A DNA stretch of 64,000 nucleotides from the NCBI GenBank assembly GCA_039105265.1, contig JAPFFF010000014.1, positions 3,038,001-3,102,000 of the forward strand, given 5' to 3'. The translations under genes and the position numbers were made by a program. The stretch is from Tritrichomonas musculus (Eukaryota; Parabasalia; Tritrichomonadida; Tritrichomonadidae). Position 1 is the stretch's first letter, and the number at the start of each line of letters is the position of its first letter. This document shows positions 8,369 to 20,104 of the stretch, piece after piece. The notes beneath the pieces are model-generated. The model saw only the letters and a program-made list of their open reading frames with translations. It made no database searches and was not told the origin of the DNA.

Positions 8369-10252
8369 ATGTCAATTATATGTAACAAAGGATTATCTTT
8401 CAAATTAAATGAACAAAACTTTACTGCTATAATTATTAACTTAGTATCTCCAGAAAAAAGTATTTTCATTCCACGGTCAATACAATATCTATCGCATGAT
8501 TATATTATCAGAAGAATAAATGATAAAGCATTCAAAGATAATAAAACTTTTCAAGAAATTTGCAAGTTCTTGATTCTGAACTTATTTCATTGGGGAATGA
8601 AGCTTTTTCTAATTCGGCAATTGAAAAAGTCGCAATCCCATATCAAGTTTGTCAAATTGGAGAAAATATTTTCAGCTTTTGTCAAAATTTAAAGACAGTT
8701 GAACTACCGAAAAATTCAAAATTCCGAATAATTTGCAAAAATGCCTTTTACTCGTCATCAATTGAATTTATTTCGATTCCATCACAAATCATTCAAATAG
8801 ATAATTGTGCCTTTTATAACTGTAAAAATCTCAAATCAATTGAATTTTCAATAAATTCAGAGCTTCAATCGATTGGGAATGAATGTTTTTCGTACACATC
8901 GATTGAATCCTTTTTAATTCCACCGTTGGTAAGCCAAATTAGTAAAAACGCATTTTATATGTGTCAAAATTTAAAATCAATTGAGTTTTCTAACAATTCG
9001 GAGCTTCGTTCAATTGAAAGTTTCTCATTTTCTTTTTCCTCAATTGAAAAATTTTCAATACCGTATCGTGCCACTCAAATTTGTGAAGGATCTTTTTCAA
9101 ATTGATAGGTGTGCTAAAATTTTGTAAAGTGTCAGAAATTTAAATTTTACGGAGGATTGGTATGAATTTTAATTATAAACCTTTATATTTCTAATTATAT
9201 TTATATTTCTAATTTTTAAATAATTTTTACCATACATTTTTAAGATATTATATATTTTTCATCCGATAATTTTTTGAATGTAAACTTTAATTCAAAATTT
9301 TAAATTTGAATTATTCTTAGAAAGTTTCAATTGAATATTTGGCGGATAATTTTTTATTTATGATAAGCATTATCGGGGAAATTTGGGAAAAAAATATTAA
9401 ACTCTTCCATTTTAGTTTCTTTTATGACCTATGCATTATATCATAATTCATAATTTTCTTTTTGAAATTCAAATCTTATATGTTATTTATATTTATTATT
9501 AATATCCTTCATAATATGCAAGTTTATGGATAATATCATATTTTTATCTGATATTTTGCATAAAATTTTCATAAACTTCGATTTTTTCTGCTAGTTCATC
9601 AAAAATGATGTATTAGGCATATTATTCATATTTTTTCTTAAATTCTTTGCATTCTTTGCCATCTTCAGTGGCTTTCATCATGTTTTTTAGTTATCTTTTT
9701 ATAAATAGCAGCGATAAAATAATCATAGAAAAATCCTATTTCCGACCAAAAATGCATTTAAAAAATTGTCTAAAAATAATTAAAAATATCTCAAAAATGT
9801 ATGGTAAATCAAGATTTATTATTTAAAAAATAGTATATATGATATTAAATATTAATAATATATCATTATGGTGGCATTTGACCGTAAAAAATGATTTGAG
9901 TACTTTATTTTGACACTTTACAAAATTTTAGCACACCTATTCAAATTGTAAGAAAATTGAATGTATTGAATTTAATGAAAATTCAGAACTTCATTCGATT
10001 GAATCTTCTATTCAATTAAAGGTCAATCATATTGGCAGAAATGCATTCTGGAAATCGCTCAATCTTGTCCATGTTGAATTTTTAAGTGAAGAATTGATTG
10101 TTGATAGTTTCTGTTTCAGTCATTGTGAAAAATTGTGTATTGCTTCTTTTCCTAATATAAATAATTTGACAATCGGAAAAAATGCTTTTTCTGGAGTTCC
10201 TACTTCCTTTTCACTTTTCATAAAATCAAAAATAAAAATTGTTTGTGATTAA
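8369..10252 (+). pseudogene. BspA-like leucine-rich repeat (LRR_5) surface-type protein, broken and split by an insertion
   Basis: Three coding pieces, 8369-~8555, ~8553-9104 and 9941-10252, encode TpLRR/BspA-type repeats: consensus ..I..NAFY.C.NLKSIEFS.NSELQSIG.ECFS.TSIESF.IP... This large trichomonad family is thought to serve as surface or secreted adhesins. The frame changes near 8550, and an 836-bp element interrupts the codon series after ...GSFSN; the part beyond it continues with CKKIECIEFNENSELHSIE. The final piece ends ...FSLFIKSKIKIVCD at 10252 with no membrane segment. No credible start or initiator is seen upstream of 8369. The state is a pseudogene, because the element carries stops and no intron signals. 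Confidence 0.8.
9105..9940. mobile_element. Non-autonomous element with inverted ends and 8-bp target duplication, 836 bp
   Basis: Ends are 30-bp inverted repeats starting ATAGGTGTGCTAAAATTTTG and closing with the complement. The 8-bp TCAAATTG is duplicated directly outside (9097-9104 and 9941-9948); taking one flanking T gives 9 bp. A second inverted pair lies inside (ACCATACATTTTTAAGATAT near 9229 and its near-complement near 9786). No transposase frame. An 8-bp duplication is usual for hAT and P elements and 9 bp for MULEs, so the superfamily is open. It sits inside the leucine-rich repeat gene and marks the pre-insertion site precisely. Confidence 0.85.
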
Positions 10253-10254
10253 GC

Positions 10255-10754
10255 AGGGATGATGGACGGGCACGGGCAAATTGCTCGTAAAAATTACGGG
10301 CCATGGGTGGTGCCCGTGCCCATGTTTGCCTGTACTGGCCCGTGCCCTTCTTGCCCGTACTTAAAAAAAGTGACATTGCCCGTCTTTGCCCGTGAATTTT
10401 GCTCGGGCAATTTCCCCGAGATTAAAAGTGACAATGAAATGTTATTTGAAAATAAGATAATTCTATCGGGTTTTTTTTGATTGATATTTTATTATAAATT
10501 ACATTTTCACATAAATTTTTTAAATTCATATTTTTTTATTTTTAGAGCAATTATAATAATTAATTTTAATAATAATAGTTTAATATTCTTATATTTTCTA
10601 AGAGCAAAGACGGGCAAAGACGGGCAATGTCACTTTTCTGCCCGGGCAAATGAAATGTGACTTAAAAAAAAAGAAAGTTCGGGCAAACCTTCTGCCCATA
10701 AATTTTGCCCGTGCAAAAAAGTGACATTCTGCCCGAGCCTGTCCGGGCTGCCCT
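10255..10754. repeat. GGGCA/TGCCC-rich fold-back repeat
   Basis: Dozens of CGGGCA or TGCCCG words fill two arms (10259-10424 and 10605-10754) around an AT-rich centre. A perfect 28-bp inverted repeat (10366-10393 against 10610-10637; core TGACATTGCCCGTCTTTGCC) pairs the arms, and the outer ends (GGGATGATGGACGGGC.. and ..GTCCGGGCTGCCC) are imperfectly inverted. The word AAAGTGACATT recurs near each GGGCA cluster. Its GC content is far above the surroundings. It begins directly after the stop of the leucine-rich repeat pseudogene. No protein is likely; target duplications were not resolved. Confidence 0.65.
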
Positions 10755-10767
10755 TTTGATAGTATAT

Positions 10768-13700
10768 TTTTTTCAATAATCTACTTAATGAAAATATTCC
10801 AATTTCTAGTGGACAAGGTGCACATCGTAGAAATATTAAGACCTTAATTAATTATCTAAATCGACATAATGCTCAAGAAATAATAAACCCTAATTTCAAT
10901 GATAGTTATGAATTTGGTGTAAGTCTTGTTAACTTTATAGTTCATGAACAAAATCGTCATCAATATGAAGAAAATTATTTAGATTATCTTAATAATGAAT
11001 CGATTAATGAAGATAAATTGAATGAAACATATACTCAATATCACAATAAACAACATGAATTAAATAAATCTTATGAACAAAATTATGATGAAAACATTAC
11101 AAATCGTGAATCATTTTATGATGATGAACTAGATGAACAAAATATTCAATACTTTGAACGACAAGCTGAAATCGAAAATGCAATTAAACGTGCAAATGAA
11201 GCAGTTGATAATGCAATTCGTTTAATCAAAGAATCCAAACCAAATCTCAAGAAAGTTGAACCAAAACTCATTAAAGATAAATCACATTTTCTTGAATATT
11301 ACATTCCTGAAAACGAAGAATTATTTGAATATCTTGATAAAGCAAAATGATTACCTTATAATTAATGAACCACATGATTTTGATAAAGCAGTTGAGGCTT
11401 GGGATTATTATAACAAATATGATGAAGCTTATGTTGATAAAGAGAATATAATGGTTCACCAATTGTTATTTATTATTTCAATCAAATTTCTTCATTAAAT
11501 CAAATCTTCGAATCATTATAACAAGTATTTGATAAAGAACTCAAACCATTCAAAATTCATTTCCAATTATCTGGTGTATTTGAAACTCCTGTTCATGATT
11601 TAGAGAATGAAGAAAAGGACCATTTCGAATATGAAGCACGAAATATTAATTGGAAAAATTATCAATCTACAATTCCTATAATAATAAAATCATAACAAGA
11701 CCTTGATTATGTTAAAATGTATATTGAATCGAATCTCAATTCAAATGAAACATCAACTTCATCAACTAAATTAACAATCGTTGGTTCAATTTCATTTACT
11801 GTTTCGAGAATGCGAAAAGTCACTGGACATATTAAAGATTTACCAAAAGAATTCATCAAAAACGATTTTATAATATCTGACAATGAAGATGACAAATTAT
11901 TTTTCTATCGATTTTTAGCAATTTGCTTGAGTGAATATGATGAAAAAACTAAAACATATAAACTGGCGAACACTTCAAAATATGATTGTGCCAAACGAAC
12001 TAAGGCTGCTAAAAAAATACTTCTCAAAGAACATAATATTGAATATAACACCAAAATTCAATCTCAAGGATTAAAGATTCTCAATGAATTTAAAGGAGTA
12101 ACGATGGAACAAATGGAAGAATTGGCTAAGAAACATCATTTAAATTTCTATATTTATGAGTTCACTAAAACCGAAAATTCTTCCTATTATGACTTATCTG
12201 AGCAATGGTTTTTCGATAAATCTTATCCAACTCATTCTGCATTACTTTATTCGAAAGACCAAATTATTCACATAATGTACATAAAGAATTCTGAAAAACT
12301 AACTCAAATAAATATTTGTTCAAAATGTCATTCATACACTCATCGAGGAGCTGAAAAGCTACATCGATTTGAATCTCATGTCAAACATTGTGATGTTTTC
12401 AAGAAGAACTTTATTTTTAACAAGGAACCACTTCCATTCTGTCCACATATTTTAAATAAACCAGTTTATGAATATTGTTTGGAATACGATTTAGAATGGA
12501 AACCTAACATTTATTATATGACATACGATTTTGAAAGGATGGAACAATCAGTTTACAAATCGATTTCCGTTTCAACTGTAATCAATTCACGTTTAATACC
12601 TCTTTCCGTTGCTTCATGTGTTAAATTATCTTCATGATTAATTACAAAACACTTCTCATTGAATGAATAACAAGATTATATTCCACAATGGATTCCATGG
12701 TTGTTCGAACAATTGATGGAAGTACAGGATGATAAAATTAAATATGACAAATCATTTCTCCCTACTGAGAAAATTTATGATATTGAAACAAATATTTTTT
12801 CCATAACCGTTTCCGGATTTAATTCATCAAGATTCGACCCTAATTAGTTCAAGAAATATCTTAATCACTCTCACTGGCATGTTGAATCAAATTCATTAAT
12901 CGGAACAATATCTTCATTAAAACAATTTATACTTGTTTCAGACAATTTTCCAACAAAATAACGATTTATTGATGCTCAATCATTTGTTGCTGGAGGTACA
13001 TTAAAACAATTTTGTATTGATTTTGGTGGTGAAACTAATTCAAAAAAAAATCTTTCCATATGAGGCTATTAATTCGAATAATTATAATGAAGTATTATCC
13101 AGATCCGAACCATTTTCATATAACGACTTTTACAGTTATCTCAACCATAAAAATCCACTCTCAGAATCTGATTACCAAATTTATCTCGAAGATGCAAAGA
13201 ATTATAAAACTAGATGGGATTACTTGCTTGCTTATAATGACAATGATGTTGAAATGATGATTAAACCAATTGACAATTTAATTCAACTCAATGCTCAATA
13301 TAAAGTCGATTTGATATCGAATCTCTCATTATCTAAGAATGAATCTTGTATTAAATATGCTTTGGCATACAAGGATTTCAATCCTCACGAAAATTATAAC
13401 TCTGTAAATAAATACAACGAATTCATGCCAAAACCTAAATGGTGGAGATTCAAATGTGAAAATTATTACAAACAAGATGAACAATACAATCTCTCAGCAA
13501 CTATGTTGCCGGGCGCAAGGCGCTCACATCCTAACAAGAGAGCCCTTTCAAAATGTGTTTTGTCCAATGATTACAAAGCATTTCTAAAACTTTACAATGA
13601 CCAAGGGTAAATGTCATCTTTGTAAAGAACATTTCACATATCAAAACAAACCAACTCTTGACAGAATTAACAATGAAATTGGACATGAATTTTCAAATTG

Positions 13701-13929
13701 TTTGTTGGCTTGTGCTGAATGTAATAAACTTCGAAAACGAGTTGACCCAAGAATAACTACTTTGAGAATTCAATTAAAAAAAATATTGCAAATTACACCA
13801 TCTTCCAACTTTGATAAATAACGAAGATGAATATTATACAATTCGAAACGCAATTGCTGGTGGATTATCAAATTTAATGCATGAGTTAATATTAAAGGAG
13901 AAACTCATATCAACAAATTCCGCTATGAC
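10768..13929 (+). mobile_element. Polinton (Maverick) fossil: protein-primed DNA polymerase B region
   Basis: A broken copy, on the plus strand, of the polymerase gene of a Polinton. Recognisable parts in order: an Asn/Glu-rich N-terminal region (~10780-11350); a zinc-finger-like segment (CSKCHSYTHRGAEKLHRFESHVKHC) just before the first exonuclease motif (YMTYDFE); the later exonuclease part with YLLAYNDNDVE; an HNH-like metal site (CHLCKEHF..PTLDRIN..CLLACAECN) close to the polymerase module; and the start of the palm (GGLSN). The rest of the palm, the integrase, capsid and terminal repeats are absent here. Interrupted by roughly half a dozen or more breaks and truncated at the 3' side, so it is an old, inactive copy. 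Family assignment rests on motif order, which is typical of trichomonad Polintons. Confidence 0.75.
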
Positions 13930-14051
13930 GGCTAATCTTGATCATTCAACAATGCTCGGCTAATCTTGATCACTCAACAATGCTCGTTTAATCTTGATCA
14001 TTCAACAATGCTCGTTTAATCTTGATCATTCAACAATGCTCGTTTAATCTT
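13930..14051 (+). repeat. 28-bp tandem repeat, four copies plus a partial
   Basis: Units of 28 bp (core AATCTTGATCATTCAACAAT) start at 13930, 13958, 13986 and 14014, followed by 10 bp of a fifth. Copies differ only at the first bases (GGCT or GTTT) and one C/T. The array sits exactly between the truncated Polinton polymerase and the 3' end of the pogo-like transposase. Confidence 0.85.
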
Positions 14052-14072
14052 AGATGGAACTTGTTATTGGAA

Positions 14073-15857
14073 TCAAATTTTAAATGGAACTTGTTGTGGA
14101 AATCTGGTATTAACTGGCCCTTGCTGCTGATAACCTAGAATATCCGGAGGTTGCTGTACTGGTTGAGCATATGGCCATATTGCTTGCTACTGGAATCTCA
14201 TATTAATCGGAACTTGCTGTTGAATGTTTAATTGTTGGTTACTTTGACTAATTGGTGCTTGCATTCCCTTATTTTTAGCTCTTTTCCTCCGATTTCTTAA
14301 ATTATTTTGCTCTTGGATTAATCGATCTTTTTCATTTAATATGAAATTCTTCAGGTCATCAATAGTTTTCTTTCGGAGCTTTACAGAAACCTCTTCTTTT
14401 GCAATCTTAATATTGTCATCAATTTCTTTTAAAAATGCTTTCTTCTCTTCTTCTGTGTACTCTATGTCTTTGAAATGAGACTCGATTGCTTTGTCCCAAG
14501 CTTCAAGAATTTTCGATTGATCAATTTTATTCCAAATTTTTTCAAGAACTATTAATGCTTCTTTTTTTGACAGAGCTTTCATTGGTGGTATTTCTCCCTT
14601 AAATTTACCTGAAATTGCATCAAATTTTTCAAAATCAAATTTGTTGATCAGGTATTTAAGTAATTTCTTGCTCGCGATTTCACAGATCCAAAGATGGAGG
14701 TGTCCAGCGGTTGGTATAAATCTGTGAGACTCTCCGGTACTTTTGCAAGGTGAATGTTTAAAAGTATGGATAATCTCTTTGCAGCATTAGCAAAATGAGC
14801 TGGATAGGAATCAGCTAATAATATTATTGTACTTGCAGGTAAATAAAACTCTTCTATAGTGTCAACTGGAAACCAATTAAATCGTACAGCGATTAGATTA
14901 TTCAGCCATGTTTCAATGTTAGTCCAACCATTACAAGATCTGTCTGTCAAAGATATCGGTGTAAAAACTGGAATTGAATTTTCTCTTGAGATCGTTGACA
15001 TAAAACTTGGATTTGGTAATGGATCTGGTGTAATTTTCTCTAGCAAAATATTATGGCCATCGCCAAACCAGTTTTTTTCTACAGTTGTAGTCTTTCCGGC
15101 TGCAATCATAATTAGTGGAAATGTACAACCTGCAGCTGATATTATGCCTACAACTGAAAACCCAGCTTTTTCATCACCTGTAGTCCTGATAACTACTCTA
15201 TCCAACCCTGTCTGGGCCCAAGTGTAAGTGCTTGATTCCATGAGACGCCAAAACGTCTCATCGACATTCAAAATAACTTCAAGCTAAAAATTTTCAAAGA
15301 TTATCTTCATCAATTAAAGAAATTCATTCACCTTGTTCTGATCAATATCAGGGCGTCTCTTAAAATGAAATTTGCGCCTTGAGAACTTATATCTTGACTT
15401 AAAATGTCTTAACCAATTGGCAGATGCACTGAATGATGATGGAATGCCAGATTGGATAAGCTGTTGTTTGTGTTAAGGAATCAATAATATTCTGCATATA
15501 TGCACATGCTAACCTTTTAACAGTTTTATTAGATATAGGTAAAGATCTTGAGTCAATCACTTCAATGATTATTTCGACAATAACATTTTCGACCTCTTGA
15601 GGAAACTGAGGTTTTCTTTCATGATTAGGAATCCACTTTGAATTATTCATTAGCATTTTGTTCCATGAACGAATAGTGCTTTTTGGAATGTTGTAAGTAT
15701 CATTTAAAGCGTGAATTTCAGTGATCGAAATATCTTTAGATAAACTTTTCCATATTCCATTTTTGATAAACTTCTTAATTAACCTATGATAGTTTCTGTA
15801 TCCTCCTGCACACTTGCTTTTTGATTGTCCACAGATCCATAAGATTAGAGATGACAT
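14073..15857 (-). pseudogene. Pogo/Tigger-like DDE transposase, decayed
   Basis: Read on the minus strand: an N-terminal helix-turn-helix (NIPKSTIRSWNK), a CENP-B/Tc5-type DNA-binding part (WLRHFKSRYKFSRRKFHFKRRPD, spelled across 15400-15350), then a DDE_1 catalytic core with NVDETFW (first D), LLADSYPAH (second D) and LYQPLDTSIFGSVK (third D), and a Lys/Glu coiled tail ending in a Gln/Pro-rich stretch (QAIWPYAQPVQQPPD) that closes at 14073. The frame changes between ~15400 and 15271 and near 14650, and a TAG interrupts the tail at 14187, so this copy is inactive. All three catalytic acids survive, so decay is moderate. Terminal repeats were not found. Confidence 0.8.
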
Positions 15858-17070
15858 TGCTGAGGCCCGCTATATAAAAAGTGAGGTGAAAAAGTAACGG
15901 ATGGCTTATAAAAATAGAAGTTAAAACGTATACTACCAAAAAAAAAACTTTTGTATCAGAATTGTTTACTAAGTTTGCATAAGCGAAATAAATGAATTTT
16001 TATTTTGTTGAGCAAATGTAATATTTCACAAAAAGAATGAAAGATTTTTATCAATTTATTTGCTTGAACTAACCCTTGCTTTATGTACATGCAATGTATA
16101 AAAAATACGTTATTATATTATTCAATGTAGGTACAATTGCAGTTTCTTTTCAAATTTTGTGTTTGGAAAATGAATTTATTTTGTTAAATTAAACATTTTT
16201 CGATTTTGAAATTTGAAATTTAGATTTATTATATTTTTTAAAAAACATTAATATCATGTATGTTTAGAAATTCTTTCTTTCTTTGGGTGACTCATAAAAA
16301 ATACTGTTTTTTGGTCAATTTTTTTGTTCATGAAAATCGAGAGAAAAGATGAATATACTTTTTTTATTTGTTCCATAGTAATATTCTCATATATTTGAAG
16401 CTCATTGCTAAAATATTTTTTAGTCAAATGCACTTTGAAAAATAAAATAGGAAATATGTAATTGATTAAAAAAAAATTTAATGAATAATTATATTATCAT
16501 ATTATTTCATCTTAACAATCATTTATTTAGAAAAACTATTCGCTCAAATATGAGTCTTGATATTTTGATTTCAAACAAAAATGTTGATCAACAAGCTAAT
16601 TTTACGTTAAAAAAAATATTAACGTTTAAAAGTTACGTTAAAGAAAATGTGATGTGGAAAAAGTAAAGGTTAGCTTAAACTCTCTCAAAATAAAAATAAT
16701 CATTATAAAAAAGTGGTATTTTATTTCTATTTTTGAGAGAATTTCTGAAGATTATCTAAGAAACAAAATAATCTATACGTTTGGACGAAATAGAAGATCA
16801 AAACGGGTAAAGTCATTCAAAAAACCAGTTCCAATCATTTAAACCAGATCCGAATTTTGATCGTAAATAAATTGAACTTTTTATTATATAGCATATAACA
16901 TTTAGTCGTATCATCTATATTTCATTATTCAATTTTGAATAAAAAGATTTCTCAATAAGTTTTTTTGTTAGATTAAAAAGGCATTGACTTTTGCATAAAA
17001 AACTTATGCTTATTCATTACATTCTTTATATTTGAAACGAATTTCTAGTATTATGAAAAAATATTTGAAG

Positions 17071-17101
<31 letters not shown>

Positions 17102-17515
17102 TCGATTTTTTCAAACAAATTTCAAATAAGATACTATTTCATCTATTTCTCATGCTATTTTTTTAACCGTTTAATAAAAATCTTTTTCATATGAGAATTA
17201 TCTTTAATTTTTTTTTCAAAAAACGTAAATTTATGATTTTTGATAATTGTTTATCATTTTTATATGGTTGTTTTTTGATTATTTCTTGAAAATATTCGGT
17301 CTTGACTATTTTTTCAACTCAATGTTGATAATTTATTTTTTTTTCACTTGTTTGACTTTTATTCCAAATAAATTTATTTATTTACAATATATATAAATAG
17401 TTAATGTCTGAATTTTATTGAAAAAATGTAAAAAAGTAATGATTTTAAATGTTTACTCTAAATAGCAACGTCTCTGCAAGATAATTTTTATTTTTCCTAA
17501 ATCTAGATCTTTCCT
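15858..17515. other. AT-rich gene-free stretch with a 26-bp poly(A) run
   Basis: No convincing gene. Two overlapping plus-strand frames at 16481-16842 have only Lys/Ile/Asn-rich AT-driven sequence and no initiator. A pure A tract lies at about 17076-17101. It may contain the undetected outer ends of the flanking pogo-like elements. Confidence 0.5.
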
Positions 17516-18402
17516 TTATAACTTTAACGGTCGCATGCATTGATTGAAGTTGGTCATTGAGATATCATATTGGTGAAAAATCCCTGCAACCTCAAAAACA
17601 GAGACAACGTTCCCTGGTGTTGTTGCTGAATGTATTCCGTCTATTATTCGTCTTAATTTGTCTACTTGAGTACTTAACTTTTCTGATAATATTTTTCTTG
17701 TTGTGTACATTTTCTATAAGGAAAAAATTACTAAATCTAAGGGTTGCAACAAATGACTTGCATGAGGAACCAAGTATAATACTTTTTTTTAGCTTCAAGA
17801 TCATAATCTTGTAAAGCTTTGGCGTGAGAGGAACAACCGTCGATAATTAAATAGGAATAACCTTCATAATTTGACCTTTCTTTCTCTTTTCTTTATCTTT
17901 CTTCTACTTCTGGGAAAAATATATTTGTCAACCAAAATTTTAATAATTGTGTATTTGGAAAACCTTTTTGTTGATATTTGATTAGTAGATTGGCCGGAGT
18001 TAACTTTTTAAATATAACTGAGTCGACTGTTTTTCTGGGAATTATCAGCAATGGTTTTAAATAAGTTCCATCGCAACTTATGGCATGAAGTAAAGTTGAA
18101 CGCTTTTGTCGTCTTCTAATCGGAATATTTATAGTTTTATCTTGAAAATCTGATTGGACGATTACGTGTTATGAATGAGTGTCAACGTAATCGTCCTCGC
18201 CAGCTTCATCCATGTTGAAAACCAATGAAGCTGGCGTTCCATCGATATTTTCTGCTAAATTAGAGTAACATTTGTTTTTTGACCATCCAAAGAAGCCTAA
18301 AAATTCCATATTGCATGGCATTGTTCTCGGTAACTTTCTGTAAGTCAAACTGGCTTGATATCTTGTAAAAAATAATAAAATACATTTATTGCTTTGAAAC
18401 AA
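17516..18402 (-). pseudogene. Second pogo/Tigger-like transposase remnant, different lineage
   Basis: The minus-strand DDE_1 core is spread over several frames: RKLPRTMPCNMEFLGFFGWSKN.., LVFNMDEAGEDDYVDTHS (first D), then RRRQKRSTLLHAISCDGTYLKPLLIIPRKT, YSYLIIDGCSSHA (second D), HLLQPLDLVIFSL (third D) and a C-terminal piece IDGIHSATTPGNVVSVFEVAG ending at 17516. Sequence around the catalytic motifs is unlike the 14-15.9 kb copy, so it is a separate family. The DNA-binding N-terminus is missing, and there are several in-frame stops and at least one frame change. It is cut off shortly before the 1.6-kb fold-back element. Confidence 0.75.
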
Positions 18403-18496
18403 ATAAATAATTAATATTTATATATTATATGTAATTGCATATCAAATATTGCTATTGAAAATATTTTTTAAAAAAGACTTTATCATATATCTCAAG

Positions 18497-18505
18497 ATAT
18501 TTATT
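18497..18505. repeat. 9-bp target duplication, left copy
   Basis: ATATTTATT directly abuts the left end (GAGTAATATTTTC) of the fold-back element and recurs at the right end. Confidence 0.8.
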
Positions 18506-20095
18506 GAGTAATATTTTCAGGCACGGCTTGCTAGTTACCTAACTAGCAAGGTGCCTACTTTTTGATAACAAATACGCTTCATCCACTTTTTGAGAAAAAA
18601 TATTTTCAAAAGAGACATATCAGCTTTTTCAATCATCAACCGTTTTTATTTTTGAATAGAACAGTAACTATTTTCAATGACTTTGGAGCCATTTTAAATA
18701 TTAAGGCCGTAAAGAAGCATTTCTATGATCTTACTATAGTTATATTCAAGTTAACTTTTATTCTTTCTAACACCAGATAGCTTTTATTAGATTTATTTTC
18801 GAAGACTACTAATCTCAGATTGATATTCCCAAATTATCATTTTCAAATTGTTATTCTCAAGTCGTTATACACGAATTACTTATTCTCGCGTCATTTATTC
18901 TCAAATTACTTGTTCTCAGGATGTTATTCGCAGATTACTACTTTCAAATTCCCATTCTCAAACTGCTATTCTCAGTTTACTGTTTTTCAATTACTATTCT
19001 ATTATTACTATCTCTCAGGTTATTATTATTAGATTACAGTTCATAGGTTCTTATTCTCAGTTTACTTTTTTCAAATTAATATTCTCAGATTATTTTTTTT
19101 TGGCTATAATCCTCAGATTAGCTATTCTCGTGTTATTTTTTCTCAGATTACTAGCTCGCATGATGTTATTCTCAGTTTCCTTTTTCCAAATTGATATCCT
19201 CAAACTGCATGTAATTAGTTTGTACATCATAACGTAATATTTATATATAATAAAGTAACTCATTATTATCTTTTATATATTTTTTTTCTTATTTGCACCT
19301 AATTTGTAGCAAAACCTAAGCTAAAATCTAATTTAATAGAATTTTTTCAATGAGTTATTTCAAAAAGTTTAAAATTATAAAAGAAAATAATTAAAAAAGA
19401 AATAATACTATATTTATACGAATACATATCTATGAAAAAATTAAATCTTTATTATACAGTTTAGTCGTGTATAAGTTAATCGCATGCTATTTGAGAATAG
19501 TGATTTGAGAATGGTAATCTGAGAATGGTAATTTGAAAATAACAATCTGAAGAAAATAACCCGATCCATGAGATCTAAGAGCACTAATCTGAGAGATGTG
19601 GTATGAATATAAAGATCTGAGAATAACAACCTGAGAAAGGAAATTTGAAAGTAGTAATCTGCGAATAACATCCTGAGAACAAGTAATTTGAGAATAAATG
19701 ACGCGAGAATAAGTAATTCGTGTATAACGACTTGAGAATAACAATTTGAAAATGATAATTTGGGAATATCAATCTGAGATTAGTAGTCTTCGAAAATAAA
19801 TCTAATAAAAGCTATCTGGTGTTAGAAAGAATAAAAGTTAACTTGAATATAACTATAGTAAGATCATAGAAATGCTTCTTTACGGCCTTAATATTTAAAA
19901 TGGCTCCAAAGTCATTGAAAATAGTTACTGTTCTATTCAAAAATAAAAACGGTTGATGATTGAAAAAGCTGATATACCATCTCTGAATTTTTAGGCACTT
20001 TTCTTCTTTGAAAAAGCTGGATCGGTATTTTCCATTCAAAAAGTGGACACCTTGCTTGTTAGGTAACTAGCAAGCCTTGCCAGAAAATATTACTC
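18506..20095. mobile_element. Fold-back element, 1.59 kb, arms built from ~15-bp tandem repeats
   Basis: Inverted arms begin GAGTAATATTTTC at 18506 and end with the complement at 20095, flanked by the perfect 9-bp duplication ATATTTATT. The outer ~300 bp of each arm is unique sequence, nearly identical between arms, and includes TTGCTAGTTACCTAACTAGC, itself a hairpin. Inward of ~18810 and ~19795 the arms become degenerate tandem repeats of 14-15 bp (consensus TTATTCTCAGATTAC) running to ~19230 on the left and from ~19490 on the right, with opposite orientation. The centre (~19240-19490) is plain AT-rich DNA. No transposase. Tandem-repeat arms plus a 9-bp duplication is the architecture of Drosophila Foldback elements; MULEs also make 9-bp duplications. 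Homology to either is not shown. Confidence 0.85.
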
Positions 20096-20104
20096 ATATT
20101 TATT
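20096..20104. repeat. 9-bp target duplication, right copy
   Basis: ATATTTATT abuts the right end of the fold-back element and is identical to 18497-18505. Confidence 0.8.

Noticed and set aside
10259-10480. 73-codon frame with Cys/Pro-rich sequence
   Set aside because: It lies wholly in the GGGCA-rich fold-back arm; composition follows the repeat words, not a protein.
16481-16842. Two overlapping plus-strand frames
   Set aside because: Lys/Ile/Asn composition expected of AT-rich DNA, no initiator, domain or TAAA-at-stop support.
17076-17101. 26-bp poly(A) as a retroelement tail
   Set aside because: No LINE/SINE body or target duplication adjacent; simple homopolymer runs are common in this genome.
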